Position numbers and translations under genes: made by a program. This document shows, piece after piece, positions 23,256 through 31,702 of a stretch of 37,944 nt of DNA. The notes beneath the pieces are model-generated. The model had not been told where the DNA came from. It saw only the letters and a program-made list of their open reading frames with translations, and searched no databases. Source of the DNA: an uncultured Bacillota bacterium (GTDB taxonomy: Bacteria; Bacillota_I; Bacilli_A; RF39; UBA660); assembly GCA_900318075.1 (NCBI GenBank), contig ONJI01000021.1, positions 1 through 37,944 of the forward strand, written 5' to 3'. Each line of letters begins with the position of its first letter. The first letter of the stretch is position 1.

Positions 23256-25547
23256 TTACCATCTAATTCGTTTTGTAATATTGTAAAATAACGCTGTAAA
23301 AAAGTTAAAAAGCAATACAGCTATTAGTAATAGCACACTTATTATAAGAAACAACTTAGGTGTTAAAATAACAAGCGAAAAGAACTCTCTCATAAATATG
23401 ACTTCAAATGCAAATATAAAAAATAAAGATATAAATAATATTCTTCTAAGTTTATTAAAAGGAACACTTATTCTATATAGAAGCATAAAACCTGTTATAG
23501 CCGTCATTATAACGCACAATGTTGATACTTCATCTTGTGAAAGTCTGACAAATGAAGATAAAACCATAATTATAAGTATATTAGATACGATAGTAAGAGC
23601 TGTTGGAATTGACTTCTTAAGAACATTTATAACTATCTTTCCATTAATTCTTTCATTATTAGCTTCAAGCGCTAAAACAAATGACGGAATACCTATCGTC
23701 ACCACACTAGTTAAAGTAAGCTGTATTGGAATGAAAGGATAAGTTTGACCTAAAAACATAAAAATTATTGCAAGTATTGTCGCATAAGTAGTTTTACACA
23801 AAAACAAAGTTGAAGATCTTTGAATATTGTTAATACTTCTTCTTCCTTCAGAAACGACCTTAGGCATTGAAGAAAAATTAGAATCCAGTAGTACTAACTG
23901 AGATACATTTCTCGCCGCATCACTACCACTATTCATTGCTACACTACAATCAGCTTCCTTTAAAGCCAACACATCATTAACACCATCTCCAGTCATAGCT
24001 ACCGTATGACCATTAGCTTTTAAAGCTAAAATGATATCTTTTTTCTGATTTGGTGTTACTCTACCAAAAATGTTGTATTCACCTACCAAATCATTAATCG
24101 ATGATTTAGTTCTGCTCATATCTACATATTTTATATTATCAAGTCCAACTCTCCTAGCCACAGAGGCTACCGTTTTAGGATTATCGCCTGATATTAATTT
24201 AATATCAACGCCTTCTTCTTTAAAATAATTTAAAGTAACTCTAGCTTCTCTTCTAATTCGATCACTGATTATAATTAAAGCCATTGGCATTAAATCACTA
24301 GGTAACTTTTTATTAAGTTTACTATTACTTTTGGCAAGTAAAACTACCCTACTACTGGCATATTCTTCAAGTTCCTTAATCTTATGTGAATTATTAATAA
24401 TTATATCTGGTGCCCCGATTACATAACTAATCCCTTCAAAAGAAATTCCAGACCATTTATTTTTAGAAGAAAATGGTACGATTTCCAAAACATTATAATC
24501 ATTCTTACGTCCATACTTTTTACTAATAGCTTCCATTGTTTGATTATCGTTTTCCATGTGATACCCTATAAGACCAAGAGCATCAGTTATATCACTCATA
24601 GTAGTACCATTCAAAGGAACTAACTTTGATACTTCCATTTTCCCTTCAGTAATGGTCCCCGTCTTATCTAGACAAATAGTATCTACTCTAGCTAAAGTCT
24701 CAATACAATAAAGTTCTTGAACCAGTACATTATAGTCAGCAAGTCTAATAACACTAATAGCCAAAACCGTACTTGCAAGTAAGACTAAACCCTCCGGAAT
24801 CATTCCTATCAAAGCCGCTACCGTCGAAATAATCGCATCTGATAAAACTGCCTCCTTAGCTTGATTTAAAAATAATAAAATTCCAATCGGTACTATGGCA
24901 ATAGAAATATATTTGATAATTTTATTTATAAAATTCATAATTTCTGAATTAATTTTTTTAATATACTTTGCTTCTAATGAAATTTGGGAAGCATAATTGT
25001 CTTTACCCACATGAATTGCCTCAGCTAAACACGTACCACTAACAACAAAACTACCAGAATATAATTTAGAACCATTTTTTTTAATAACAGATTCTTCCTC
25101 ACCAGTAATCAAAGATTCATTAACAAGTAACTCGCCAGATAAAACTTGACTATCAGTAGGAATTTGATTTCCAGCTTTTAATTTTAAAATATCACCCAAG
25201 ACAATTTCATAAATGCCTATTTCTTTTTCAACACCGTCTCTAATGACACGCGTTTTGCTTTCATTTAATAATGATAATTTGTCAACTATAAGTTTACTTC
25301 TTATTTCTTGAAAAGTACTAATCAAAGTATTACATACAACTACCCCAAGAAAAAGTAAGTTTTTATATGATCCTGCAAAAAATACAGCTAAAGCTAAACC
25401 AAAATTTAAAAAATTAAACAAAGTAAAAAAATTATCAGCAATAATTTGTCCTATCGATTTAGTTTTAACATCAGATTTATAATTGATTAAACCTTTTTCC
25501 TCAAGCTTTAAAACTTGTTCTTCAGTAAGACCCTTAATTTTTTCCAT
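23256..25547 (-). CDS. Cation-transporting P-type ATPase (CtpE/Ca2+-type)
   Basis: 763 aa with about ten membrane segments. P-type ATPase motifs: actuator ITGEE at 147-151, ion-binding PEGL in helix M4 at 251-254, phosphorylation motif DKTGT at 294-298, hinge TGDGVND at 519-525, and ISGDNPKT near 452-459. The IPEGLVLL wording is that of the CtpE-like branch, whose mycobacterial member takes up Ca2+; Ca2+ as substrate is inferred. Unlike SERCA-type pumps it is short at both ends. The ATG at 25547 is chosen for the GGATGTGAT site and the family's usual start; an upstream start at 25610 adds 21 unlikely residues. It is divergent from the tRNA-Gly gene. Confidence 0.9.
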   Translation of the reverse strand: MEKIKGLTEEQVLKLEEKGLINYKSDVKTKSIGQIIADNFFTLFNFLNFGLALAVFFAGSYKNLLFLGVVVCNTLISTFQEIRSKLIVDKLSLLNESKTRVIRDGVEKEIGIYEIVLGDILKLKAGNQIPTDSQVLSGELLVNESLITGEEESVIKKNGSKLYSGSFVVSGTCLAEAIHVGKDNYASQISLEAKYIKKINSEIMNFINKIIKYISIAIVPIGILLFLNQAKEAVLSDAIISTVAALIGMIPEGLVLLASTVLAISVIRLADYNVLVQELYCIETLARVDTICLDKTGTITEGKMEVSKLVPLNGTTMSDITDALGLIGYHMENDNQTMEAISKKYGRKNDYNVLEIVPFSSKNKWSGISFEGISYVIGAPDIIINNSHKIKELEEYASSRVVLLAKSNSKLNKKLPSDLMPMALIIISDRIRREARVTLNYFKEEGVDIKLISGDNPKTVASVARRVGLDNIKYVDMSRTKSSINDLVGEYNIFGRVTPNQKKDIILALKANGHTVAMTGDGVNDVLALKEADCSVAMNSGSDAARNVSQLVLLDSNFSSMPKVVSEGRRSINNIQRSSTLFLCKTTYATILAIIFMFLGQTYPFIPIQLTLTSVVTIGIPSFVLALEANNERINGKIVINVLKKSIPTALTIVSNILIIMVLSSFVRLSQDEVSTLCVIMTAITGFMLLYRISVPFNKLRRILFISLFFIFAFEVIFMREFFSLVILTPKLFLIISVLLLIAVLLFNFFTALFYNITKRIRW

Positions 25548-25643
25548 GGTATCACATCCTAAATCAATTTTATCATAAATAAAGTAATCTTTAAATACTA
25601 AAGCACACAATAATCAATAGACAAAATTTTCATTCATTTTTCC

Positions 25644-25672
25644 TTTACAATATCAGTAAAATATTATATAAT
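25644..25672 (+). promoter_or_regulatory. Promoter of tRNA-Gly
   Basis: TTTACA (25644-25649), 17 bases, TATAAT (25667-25672), eight bases ahead of the tRNA. Confidence 0.75.
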
Positions 25673-25680
25673 GTATTTAC

Positions 25681-25755
25681 GCAGGTGTAGTACAACGGTT
25701 AGTATATGGCCTTGCCAAGGCTAAGATGCCGGTTCGATTCCGGTCACTTGCTCCA
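25681..25755 (+). tRNA. tRNA-Gly (anticodon GCC)
   Basis: 75 bases including an encoded CCA. Acceptor GCAGGTG pairs with CACTTGC (one G-U), with discriminator T. The anticodon stem TGGCC/GGCTA holds the loop TTGCCAA with anticodon GCC. The T arm has GGTTCGATTCC. It reads Gly codons GGC/GGU. It is the only RNA gene in the window and has its own promoter and terminator. Confidence 0.96.
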
Positions 25756-25764
25756 TTTGTAAAC

Positions 25765-25802
25765 AAGTTACGATACAATGTACCGTAACTTTTTATTTTT
25801 TT
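25765..25802 (+). terminator. Terminator after tRNA-Gly
   Basis: AAGTTACG (25765-25772) pairs with CGTAACTT (25784-25791), with extra inner pairs, then TTTATTTTTTTA. Confidence 0.85.
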
Positions 25803-25892
25803 ATATATTCAAGATTAAAGGGATTGAATGAATAAAATAAAGATAATATCCGCTTACTAAAAGAAAGGCTTTTTATTCTTAAAATAAACCAT

Positions 25893-25917
25893 AAAAAAAG
25901 AAAACTTTTAAAGTTTG
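25893..25917 (-). terminator. Probable terminator after the HExxH gene
   Basis: AAACTTTTAAAGTTT forms a small A/T hairpin followed by TCTTTTTTTATGG on the minus strand. It lies about 30 bases past the shifted stop at 25947, which supports the longer reading of the gene. Confidence 0.5.
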
Positions 25918-26022
25918 CTTATCACTCTACTTTTATATTATTGTAGTTAATATTCAAATCCCACAATATAAAAATTTTCTTTTAATAATTCATTATATTT
26001 TTTACTATAAGATTTAACAAAA

Positions 26023-26868
26023 TCATCTTTTTGCAATATTATTTATATCTATCTTTGTTTTTAAAGATGTACCACACATTTCACAACATCTCTCGTCTAA
26101 GAAAGATACAAAATCATTACCAATTATATTTTTTAACAAAGCAAATAATTCATTGTTTGGATCTATTAATTTTATTGCTTGATAATTGGCAAGTATTTCC
26201 TCAAATTGATAATCACTACTTGAAAAATATTCACACCCATGGCCAAAAGTTTTTTTTGTTTTAAAAGCATTACTATTATTATCTTTAATACTTACTAGGC
26301 CATATGTAAATGATTGACCATCATATATAGAATCAACTATATCTTCCATCATATGAATTAAATCAAGCTGCCTACTTTGCGGTTCTTGCTGAGCATCATT
26401 CATTTCATTTAAATTATTATCATAAACATTTACATCTTCATCGCTAAAGCTTTGAACTAATTCTACCTTTTTTCTCTCACACAAATCTAAAAATTGAACT
26501 ATTAAACTTGTGTTATCTTTATTTGTCATAAAACTTCTTTTAAATGAATCATATTCATTTGGCACTTGAAAACTCAAATAATTATATGACAATAGATGCG
26601 TAAGTTCATGAAAAAACGTTTCTATAGACAAATTATTTATATAAATAGTATTTTCATCCGGGCTAAAATAAGATTTCTCTTTTGACGGATCTAAAATAAT
26701 ATTAATATTAGGATCTTGCTTCTTTAATAGTAATAGTTGTTCAAACACACCATCAGATAAATCTTTATCACTCTCTTGAGATAAAAAATATGAATACACT
26801 AACATTTTCTTAATATTCTCATCTGGAAACAAACCTAATAAATCCTCTATTTTAAACATGTAAACCAT
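26023..26868 (-). CDS. HExxH metallopeptidase-like protein, probable frameshift at the 3' end
   Basis: 281 aa. The zinc motif HELTH is at 87-91, in a helix after a short strand (TIYINNLSIETFF). EEILANYQAI at 223-232 could give the third ligand from Glu, as in gluzincin-like enzymes. A CC-x-x-C cluster is at 261-265. No signal peptide. Resemblance to a named peptidase family is not clear. The reading ends at 26023 just past a run of five A; in the next frame 25 more sensible codons follow to a TAA at 25947, next to a terminator-like hairpin. The last two residues before the stop are therefore doubtful, and the natural product is probably about 25 residues longer. AGGAGG precedes the ATG, and an extended -10 (TGGTATAAT, 26885-26890) lies upstream. 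Confidence 0.65.
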   Translation of the reverse strand: MVYMFKIEDLLGLFPDENIKKMLVYSYFLSQESDKDLSDGVFEQLLLLKKQDPNINIILDPSKEKSYFSPDENTIYINNLSIETFFHELTHLLSYNYLSFQVPNEYDSFKRSFMTNKDNTSLIVQFLDLCERKKVELVQSFSDEDVNVYDNNLNEMNDAQQEPQSRQLDLIHMMEDIVDSIYDGQSFTYGLVSIKDNNSNAFKTKKTFGHGCEYFSSSDYQFEEILANYQAIKLIDPNNELFALLKNIIGNDFVSFLDERCCEMCGTSLKTKIDINNIAKR

Positions 26869-26941
26869 TCACCCTCCTAGTGTAATTATACCATATTTTA
26901 AAGTTTATTAATATAAAATTCAAATATGTTATCTTATTATT

Positions 26942-27577
26942 TTAAATTGTTTTAATCTCCTCTAAATTAGCCATAATTAATTCGGTTGAGAGCTTTATAA
27001 ACTCATCAACATTATCCATATTAAAAACCATATCTTTATGTACTTTGCTATTTTCATATATTTGCCTAGTTTTATTAACAATTAAACTAATCTTGTTCAT
27101 ATCTATCTCATCAATAATACTTTCCATTTTTGGAAGTTTAGCATATAAAAAATTAATATTTAAATTGTATCTTTTAACTATTTCTGAATTGATATTTGTA
27201 TAATCATTATAAATATACATTATAGCCATTTCACCCTTACAATTTACAACCGTTCCATCAAGTTTAGTTATCAAATTTTTTTCCTTATCATATATTTCGG
27301 GTATAAAGTATTTAAACCATAAATAATCAGTATATAAGTGAATATAATATCCAAGAACAAAGTCATCATTTAAACTATCCATATACTTAGCCAAAAATTT
27401 ACCAATATTAGGGATGTCTGTATCTTTACTATCCAAAAAATGAGTGTATACCTTAGACTCACCAACCAACTTAGATATATCTGGAGCTATAGTACCAATT
27501 AATATTTTACTATTATCTCGCTTTAATTTTTTATTAAGCTCATTACACACAGCTATGTGTATCATAGATGATGCCAT
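26942..27577 (-). CDS. Zinc-dependent phospholipase C-family protein (PF00882-like)
   Basis: 211 aa, no signal peptide. The N-terminus MASSMIHIAVCNEL (His7), then GTIAPDISKL (Asp33), then YTHF (His46), and VLGYYIHLYTDYLW (His79, Asp83) give the His/Asp pattern of the zinc-dependent phospholipase C/S1-P1-like fold. Cytosolic members are common in Bacillota and are often annotated only as hydrolases; the substrate is unknown. AGGTGTAAAG lies just ahead of the ATG. It stands alone between the HExxH gene and trxB. Confidence 0.75.
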   Translation of the reverse strand: MASSMIHIAVCNELNKKLKRDNSKILIGTIAPDISKLVGESKVYTHFLDSKDTDIPNIGKFLAKYMDSLNDDFVLGYYIHLYTDYLWFKYFIPEIYDKEKNLITKLDGTVVNCKGEMAIMYIYNDYTNINSEIVKRYNLNINFLYAKLPKMESIIDEIDMNKISLIVNKTRQIYENSKVHKDMVFNMDNVDEFIKLSTELIMANLEEIKTI

Positions 27578-27663
27578 CTTTACACCTACCTTTTTTAGCT
27601 AACTACCCATCAAGTGGTCTTTTTTTCATCAATTTTTACTATTATCACACACTTATTATAACA

Positions 27664-27689
27664 AAAAATAAAGAAACTATAAAGTTTAC
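27664..27689 (-). terminator. Weak terminator after trxB
   Basis: A five-base AAACT/AGTTT hairpin followed by CTTTATTTTTTG on the minus strand, right at the trxB end. It is short and A/T-only. Confidence 0.4.
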
Positions 27690-28591
27690 CTATTATTTAT
27701 AAATTTTATAGCCTCTGTCGCTGCTATAGCACCATCAGAAGCTGCCGTGACAAGCTGCCTTACATCTTTAACTCTATTATCACCAGCAACAAATATACCA
27801 GGCACATTGGTATGACAGTCTTCAGAAGCTATTATATATCCACTTTCATCTAAATTGATAACATTTCTAAAGTTTTCGTTTTCAGGAATTCGGCCTACAG
27901 CCACAAACAATCCAGAAACTAAAATTTCCTTCTTGCTACCATCATTACCACTTATTTCAATACTTTCAAGTCTATTATCGCCGTTTAATTTAGTGACATT
28001 ACTATTATATATAAATTTTATATTATTTTTATTTTTAAGCGCATTCACTAATGCTTCTTCTCCTCTAAATTCATCTCTTCTATGAATTAGATAGACAGTT
28101 TTGGCAACATCAGTCAAATATAAAGCATCTTCCAAAGCTGTATTTCCTCCACCAACAACAGCAACATCTTTACCCTTATAAAAAGCACCATCACAAGTCG
28201 CACAGTAAGAAATTCCTTTACCAGTAAGTTCCAACTCTCTTGGAATCCCAAGTTTTCTATTTTCTGAACCAGTAGCTATAATTATCGTTTTAGTTTTATA
28301 AGAACCTTTAGTAGTCACTACCTCTTTAAAGCCTTCGCTGTCCATTATTTCTGTAACTTTTTCAAACTTTATTTCTGCACCTAAATCCTTAGCTTGATTA
28401 TAAAGCCTAGTTGCAAAATCAAAACCGGAAATATTAGGATTAGCTGGATAATTATCAATACTTAAAGTATTTATAATCTGTCCACCATAACTAAGCGCTT
28501 CCAAAACTAAAGTTTTTTTCATCGCTCTTCTTGCATAAATACTGCTAGTAAGCCCTGCCGGCCCAGCTCCAACTATTATGATATCATACAT
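27686..28591 (-). CDS. trxB: Thioredoxin reductase
   Basis: 301 aa. FAD-binding GAGPAG at 8-13, NAD(P)H-binding GGGNTA near 149, and the redox CATC pair at Cys130/Cys133 between them. The C-terminal FAD motif is GIFVAGD. It is the low-molecular-weight type that passes electrons from NADPH to thioredoxin. The ATG directly follows the trxA stop codon (TAA-ATG), so the two are coupled. It is last in the gpx-ohrR-trxA-trxB unit, where it supplies reducing power for the peroxidase. Confidence 0.96.
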   Translation of the reverse strand: MYDIIIVGAGPAGLTSSIYARRAMKKTLVLEALSYGGQIINTLSIDNYPANPNISGFDFATRLYNQAKDLGAEIKFEKVTEIMDSEGFKEVVTTKGSYKTKTIIIATGSENRKLGIPRELELTGKGISYCATCDGAFYKGKDVAVVGGGNTALEDALYLTDVAKTVYLIHRRDEFRGEEALVNALKNKNNIKFIYNSNVTKLNGDNRLESIEISGNDGSKKEILVSGLFVAVGRIPENENFRNVINLDESGYIIASEDCHTNVPGIFVAGDNRVKDVRQLVTAASDGAIAATEAIKFINNR

Positions 28592-28906
28592 TTAGTTGCC
28601 TCCAATTAAACTTTCGATTTCTTCCTTTGGCCTTAACCCAATACTCCTATCATATTCATTTCCATCTTTGAAAACAACTAAGCAAGGAATAGAAGAAACG
28701 CCATAATCTTCAGCAAGTTCTTCTTCATCATCAATATTGACAGAGACTATTTTATATTCATCATGCTCTCTTGCTAGTTCATTCAAAATAGGTCTAACCA
28801 TTCTACAAGGTCCACACCAATCGGCATTAAAATCTACAAGTACCGGAATATTAGATTCCAATACTTCTTCCTTAAAATTGTCTTTATTTACATCTATTAT
28901 TTCCAT
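28592..28906 (-). CDS. trxA: Thioredoxin
   Basis: 104 aa, a single thioredoxin domain. The active site WCGPC is at 30-34, and the cis-Pro is in SIPCLV near 76. It reduces disulfides in the cytosol and is the likely electron donor for the peroxidase two genes upstream. AAAGGAG precedes the ATG. The gene lies between ohrR and trxB with almost no spacing. Confidence 0.95.
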   Translation of the reverse strand: MEIIDVNKDNFKEEVLESNIPVLVDFNADWCGPCRMVRPILNELAREHDEYKIVSVNIDDEEELAEDYGVSSIPCLVVFKDGNEYDRSIGLRPKEEIESLIGGN

Positions 28907-28910
28907 ATAA

Positions 28911-29345
28911 TTACTCCTTTTCTATATTTGCCAAAATTTTATAGGTTAATGAATATAGTGACATAACCTCTTTTTCATTCAAGTTAATACAATAACCCAT
29001 TTTTTTAGGAATTTCCACAGCATCCTCCTTTAATTTTTGACCCTTTCTAGTAAGACTTACATTTACTATTCTCTCATCACTAACATCTCTTTTTCTAGTT
29101 ATATAACCCTTAGCCTCAAGTTTTTTTAAAAGCGGAGTCAAAGTACTAGAATCAAGCATTAAAGTATTTCCAATTTCTTTAACATTGCTCTTTCCATGCT
29201 CCCATAGATAAAGCATAACTATATACTGCGTATAAGTCAAATTTAGTTTATCTAAATGTGGTGTATAATGTTTAATTATTTCTTTACTGCATAAATATAA
29301 TGGAAAGCATAGTTGATTTTCTAATTTTAAACAATCATACTTCAT
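28911..29345 (-). CDS. ohrR: OhrR-like MarR-family peroxide-sensing regulator
   Basis: 144 aa. The start LENQLCFPLYLCSKEI reproduces the OhrR signature; Cys13 aligns with the peroxide-sensing Cys of OhrR. The winged helix has YTQYIVMLYLWE, then LMLDSSTLTPLLKKLEAKGYITR, then the wing SDERIVNVSLT. OhrR proteins repress until organic peroxide oxidises the Cys. A 15-base palindrome matching the known OhrR box overlaps the promoter of this operon, so autoregulation is likely. AGGAG precedes the ATG. Confidence 0.88.
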   Translation of the reverse strand: MKYDCLKLENQLCFPLYLCSKEIIKHYTPHLDKLNLTYTQYIVMLYLWEHGKSNVKEIGNTLMLDSSTLTPLLKKLEAKGYITRKRDVSDERIVNVSLTRKGQKLKEDAVEIPKKMGYCINLNEKEVMSLYSLTYKILANIEKE

Positions 29346-29354
29346 ATTAATCTC

Positions 29355-29894
29355 CTACAAAACTTCTAAGATTTTTTCTTCCATTTTCATAGGATCTTCG
29401 ATAGGAGAAAGCCTGTAAACTACATTTCCTTCTCTATCCACCAAAAATTTAGTAAAATTCCATTTTATATCATTTTCTTTTTTAGTAGAATTGCTCATCT
29501 TCTCAACAGCCTTCATAACCATCTTATTTTTAAAACTAAAAATTTCTTCCTTTGGAGAATTCTCTTTTAGATAAGTAAAAATCGGGTCTTCATTTTCACC
29601 ATTTACTTCTATTTTAGCAAATTGATCAAATTGGGTTTTATATTTACCAGTACAAAATTCATGTATTTCATCATCGCTTCCTGGAGCCTGATGACCAAAC
29701 TGATCACATGGAAAATCTAATACTTCAAAGCCTTTATCATGATACTTTTCATATAACATCTCCAATGCTTTATATTGTGGTGTAAAACCGCAACCAGTTG
29801 CAGTATTAACAATAAGTAATACCTTACCTTTAAAATCATTTAAAAGAACTTCTTCTCCTTTTCTAGTTTTTGCTTTTAAATCATATATATTCAT
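29355..29894 (-). CDS. gpx: Glutathione peroxidase-family thiol peroxidase
   Basis: 179 aa, with a GPx fold of thioredoxin type. The peroxidatic Cys35 is in VNTATGCGFTPQ, the family's Gln is replaced within the FPCDQFGHQ segment as usual, and the Trp is in KWNFTKFLVD near 147. Such Cys-GPx proteins in bacteria usually use thioredoxin rather than glutathione; trxA and trxB in the same unit support that. The ATG at 29894 is chosen over the one at 29903 because of spacing to GGTG/AAAGG and the usual family start MNIYDL. It is first gene of the operon. Confidence 0.93.
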   Translation of the reverse strand: MNIYDLKAKTRKGEEVLLNDFKGKVLLIVNTATGCGFTPQYKALEMLYEKYHDKGFEVLDFPCDQFGHQAPGSDDEIHEFCTGKYKTQFDQFAKIEVNGENEDPIFTYLKENSPKEEIFSFKNKMVMKAVEKMSNSTKKENDIKWNFTKFLVDREGNVVYRLSPIEDPMKMEEKILEVL

Positions 29895-29921
29895 ATACAC
29901 CATCCTTTCATTTAATTTGTA

Positions 29922-29936
29922 TACGATTTAATCGTA
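29922..29936. promoter_or_regulatory. OhrR-type operator
   Basis: TACGATTTAATCGTA is a perfect 7+1+7 inverted repeat, close to the B. subtilis OhrR box TACAATT-AATTGTA. It covers the -10 of the gpx operon promoter. Confidence 0.75.
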
Positions 29937-29959
29937 GCATATAAACATTAAATATTCAA
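29931..29959 (-). promoter_or_regulatory. Promoter of gpx-ohrR-trxA-trxB
   Basis: TTGAAT (29954-29959), 17 bases, TACGAT (29931-29936) on the minus strand. The -10 half overlaps the OhrR palindrome. Confidence 0.6.
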
Positions 29960-30018
29960 TACATTTACGTAAAATTTTTAAATTCATAATAACTTATATA
30001 TATAAAAATCAACATACA

Positions 30019-30027
30019 TGTTATAAT
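30019..30027 (+). promoter_or_regulatory. Extended -10 promoter of the 251-aa gene
   Basis: TGTTATAAT with no clear -35 hexamer, 28 bases ahead of the ATG. Confidence 0.45.
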
Positions 30028-30054
30028 AAAAACATAAAGTAGAGGTTGTGTTTT

Positions 30055-30810
30055 ATGAAAAAAATGGTTAAAAAAATACTAATAATAATTGGCATCATTA
30101 TTATTACATTAATTGGATTACTCATTTGGGCCGTCGCTAGAGATTTCAAACAAGAAGAAATATTAAAACAAGAGATAATAAACTATTCTAACAAAGACTT
30201 TATAAAAGATGATTTCCCAATTGATATCAAATCAAAAGGAGATTATGCTTATATTGAAAAAGCCATAAAAAAATATTATAAAGAACTCGCTGACAATATC
30301 AAAATCATCAATTACTATATTAACAGTGATGAACTTACAAACATTTTATCAATACAAAACCTAGAACAAGATAGGCCTAATTTTATAAAAAGTCACGCTG
30401 CTATTAATAAAATTAGAGATAAAACAACCAAAGCTATTGAAAACATTTCAAAATTATGTGAAAAAAATACCATAGATAATTTAATAAATAAAGACAAAAT
30501 AGACGAATATAACTATGAACTATATTTAAATATTATGTATACTAATCAAGATATAAAACAATTAGAACAGACAAATAAAGAAATGGAAGAAATATCTAGT
30601 AACCTAACAGCTTTACTAGATAAGCTAGATGAAATATTAAACTTTTTTGAAGCAAACAATTATTCATGGATAAGTCAAAATGATCAGCTATACTTTGAAA
30701 CTGACAATCTAGTTACCGCTTATAACTCGCTATATAAAGAACTTTTTGATATTTTAAACAAGTTCGATTATAACGAAATTTCAAATAATTCAAAAAATGA
30801 GCAATTATAA
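30055..30810 (+). CDS. Membrane-anchored coiled-coil protein of unknown function
   Basis: 251 aa. A basic start (MKKMVKK) leads into a hydrophobic segment at about 7-27, followed by a long, highly charged, Lys/Asn/Ile/Glu-rich helical region with coiled-coil-like heptads, especially about 150-200. The bulk should lie outside the cell. I do not recognise a family. The start at 30055 has AGAGG nine bases ahead; a TTG at 30046 is also open. It is one of only two plus-strand protein genes and carries its own promoter and terminator. Confidence 0.7.
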   Translation: MKKMVKKILIIIGIIIITLIGLLIWAVARDFKQEEILKQEIINYSNKDFIKDDFPIDIKSKGDYAYIEKAIKKYYKELADNIKIINYYINSDELTNILSIQNLEQDRPNFIKSHAAINKIRDKTTKAIENISKLCEKNTIDNLINKDKIDEYNYELYLNIMYTNQDIKQLEQTNKEMEEISSNLTALLDKLDEILNFFEANNYSWISQNDQLYFETDNLVTAYNSLYKELFDILNKFDYNEISNNSKNEQL

Positions 30811-30832
30811 AAAGGACATAAGTCCCTTTTTA
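30811..30832 (+). terminator. Terminator after the 251-aa gene
   Basis: AAAAGGAC pairs with GTCC-CTTTT (one bulge) over a short ATAA loop, ending in a T run. It starts right at the stop codon. Confidence 0.65.
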
Positions 30833-30899
30833 ATGCACTCATTTAACTATTAATTCTATGTTCATCATATCACTTTCTAAAATATTTTACCATGTAAAA

Positions 30900-30924
30900 A
30901 GAAAAAACTAGAATACTCTAGTTT
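30900..30924 (-). terminator. Terminator after the 229-aa unknown gene
   Basis: AAACTAGA (30905-30912) pairs with TCTAGTTT (30917-30924) over ATAC, then TTTCTTTTT on the minus strand. Confidence 0.8.
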
Positions 30925-30933
30925 AATCAAGGA

Positions 30934-31623
30934 CTAAATTAAATCATTTATTTTTTTTACCATGGTTTTTGGTTTACCATTAGGAGCTTTATAGTATGGA
31001 ATATCAGATTCCGATAAAACAAAATCTCTACATCTTCTAACTATAAATTTATCTAGAAACTCTTTTCCACATTCATCAATATAGAAAATTTGAAAACCGT
31101 CAGTAATAAAATTATATTCCGAAATTTTCTTTTTTCTAATTTCAGCTTTCTCACAAATTAAAGGTGATAAATTTTTACAATCTTTACACTCGTGGATTAA
31201 TACATCTCTAGCTAAACTATCACTTACTCTTATTAAACCGAGTTCTTTTAAAATAAAATCAAAATTATCGCGATCTATTGGTATACTTATAAAACATTTT
31301 CTAATTCTTTCTTTTAATGATAGAGCTCTATTTGGACTATTGCGAGTAACATTTTCATTAATGAAAAATCTTTCTTCAGGTTCGCCCTCATCTATCAATT
31401 TTTTTAAATAATTCATAGCGATATTAAAGCATTTAATATCTGAAACATCAATAGTATTTATGTTTTCAAAAGTAACCACATAATGTTTACCATACATTTC
31501 TATAAATCTATCAACAATTTCCAGCATACTTTTACGTACTGTTGGTCCAAGAATTGCTTCTATTCTACCACTAGTCACTTTATTAGTAACACCATTTTCT
31601 TTTATTAAAGCATAAAGTTCCAT
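30934..31623 (-). CDS. Hypothetical protein, possible zinc-cluster protein
   Basis: 229 aa, no signal or membrane segment. A middle section has ECKDCKNLSPLICEK near 150-165 and later CGKEF and RRCRDF, a Cys spacing that could bind zinc. The first third mixes alpha and beta (ending ENINTIDVSDIKCFNIA near 60-70) and faintly recalls STAS-like anti-sigma-antagonist order, but I cannot confirm it. The ATG at 31623 has GGAGG six bases ahead and is preferred to 31644. It has its own terminator and lies next to hsp20. Confidence 0.65.
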   Translation of the reverse strand: MELYALIKENGVTNKVTSGRIEAILGPTVRKSMLEIVDRFIEMYGKHYVVTFENINTIDVSDIKCFNIAMNYLKKLIDEGEPEERFFINENVTRNSPNRALSLKERIRKCFISIPIDRDNFDFILKELGLIRVSDSLARDVLIHECKDCKNLSPLICEKAEIRKKKISEYNFITDGFQIFYIDECGKEFLDKFIVRRCRDFVLSESDIPYYKAPNGKPKTMVKKINDLI

Positions 31624-31672
31624 ATCTTTCCTCCAAACTAACATGTATTATATATTAATTTTACAAAAAGTC

Positions 31673-31702
31673 AAATTAAAACTGTCATTAAAAGACAGTT
31701 TT
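31673..31702 (-). terminator. Terminator after hsp20
   Basis: AAAACTGTC (31678-31686) pairs with GACAGTTTT (31694-31702) over seven bases, then AATTTGA on the minus strand. It has no long T run, so efficiency is uncertain. Confidence 0.55.

Noticed and set aside
27605-27640. Plus-strand hairpin ACTAC/GTGGT followed by a T run
   Set aside because: The stem is only five pairs with a wobble, and no plus-strand gene lies upstream to be terminated.
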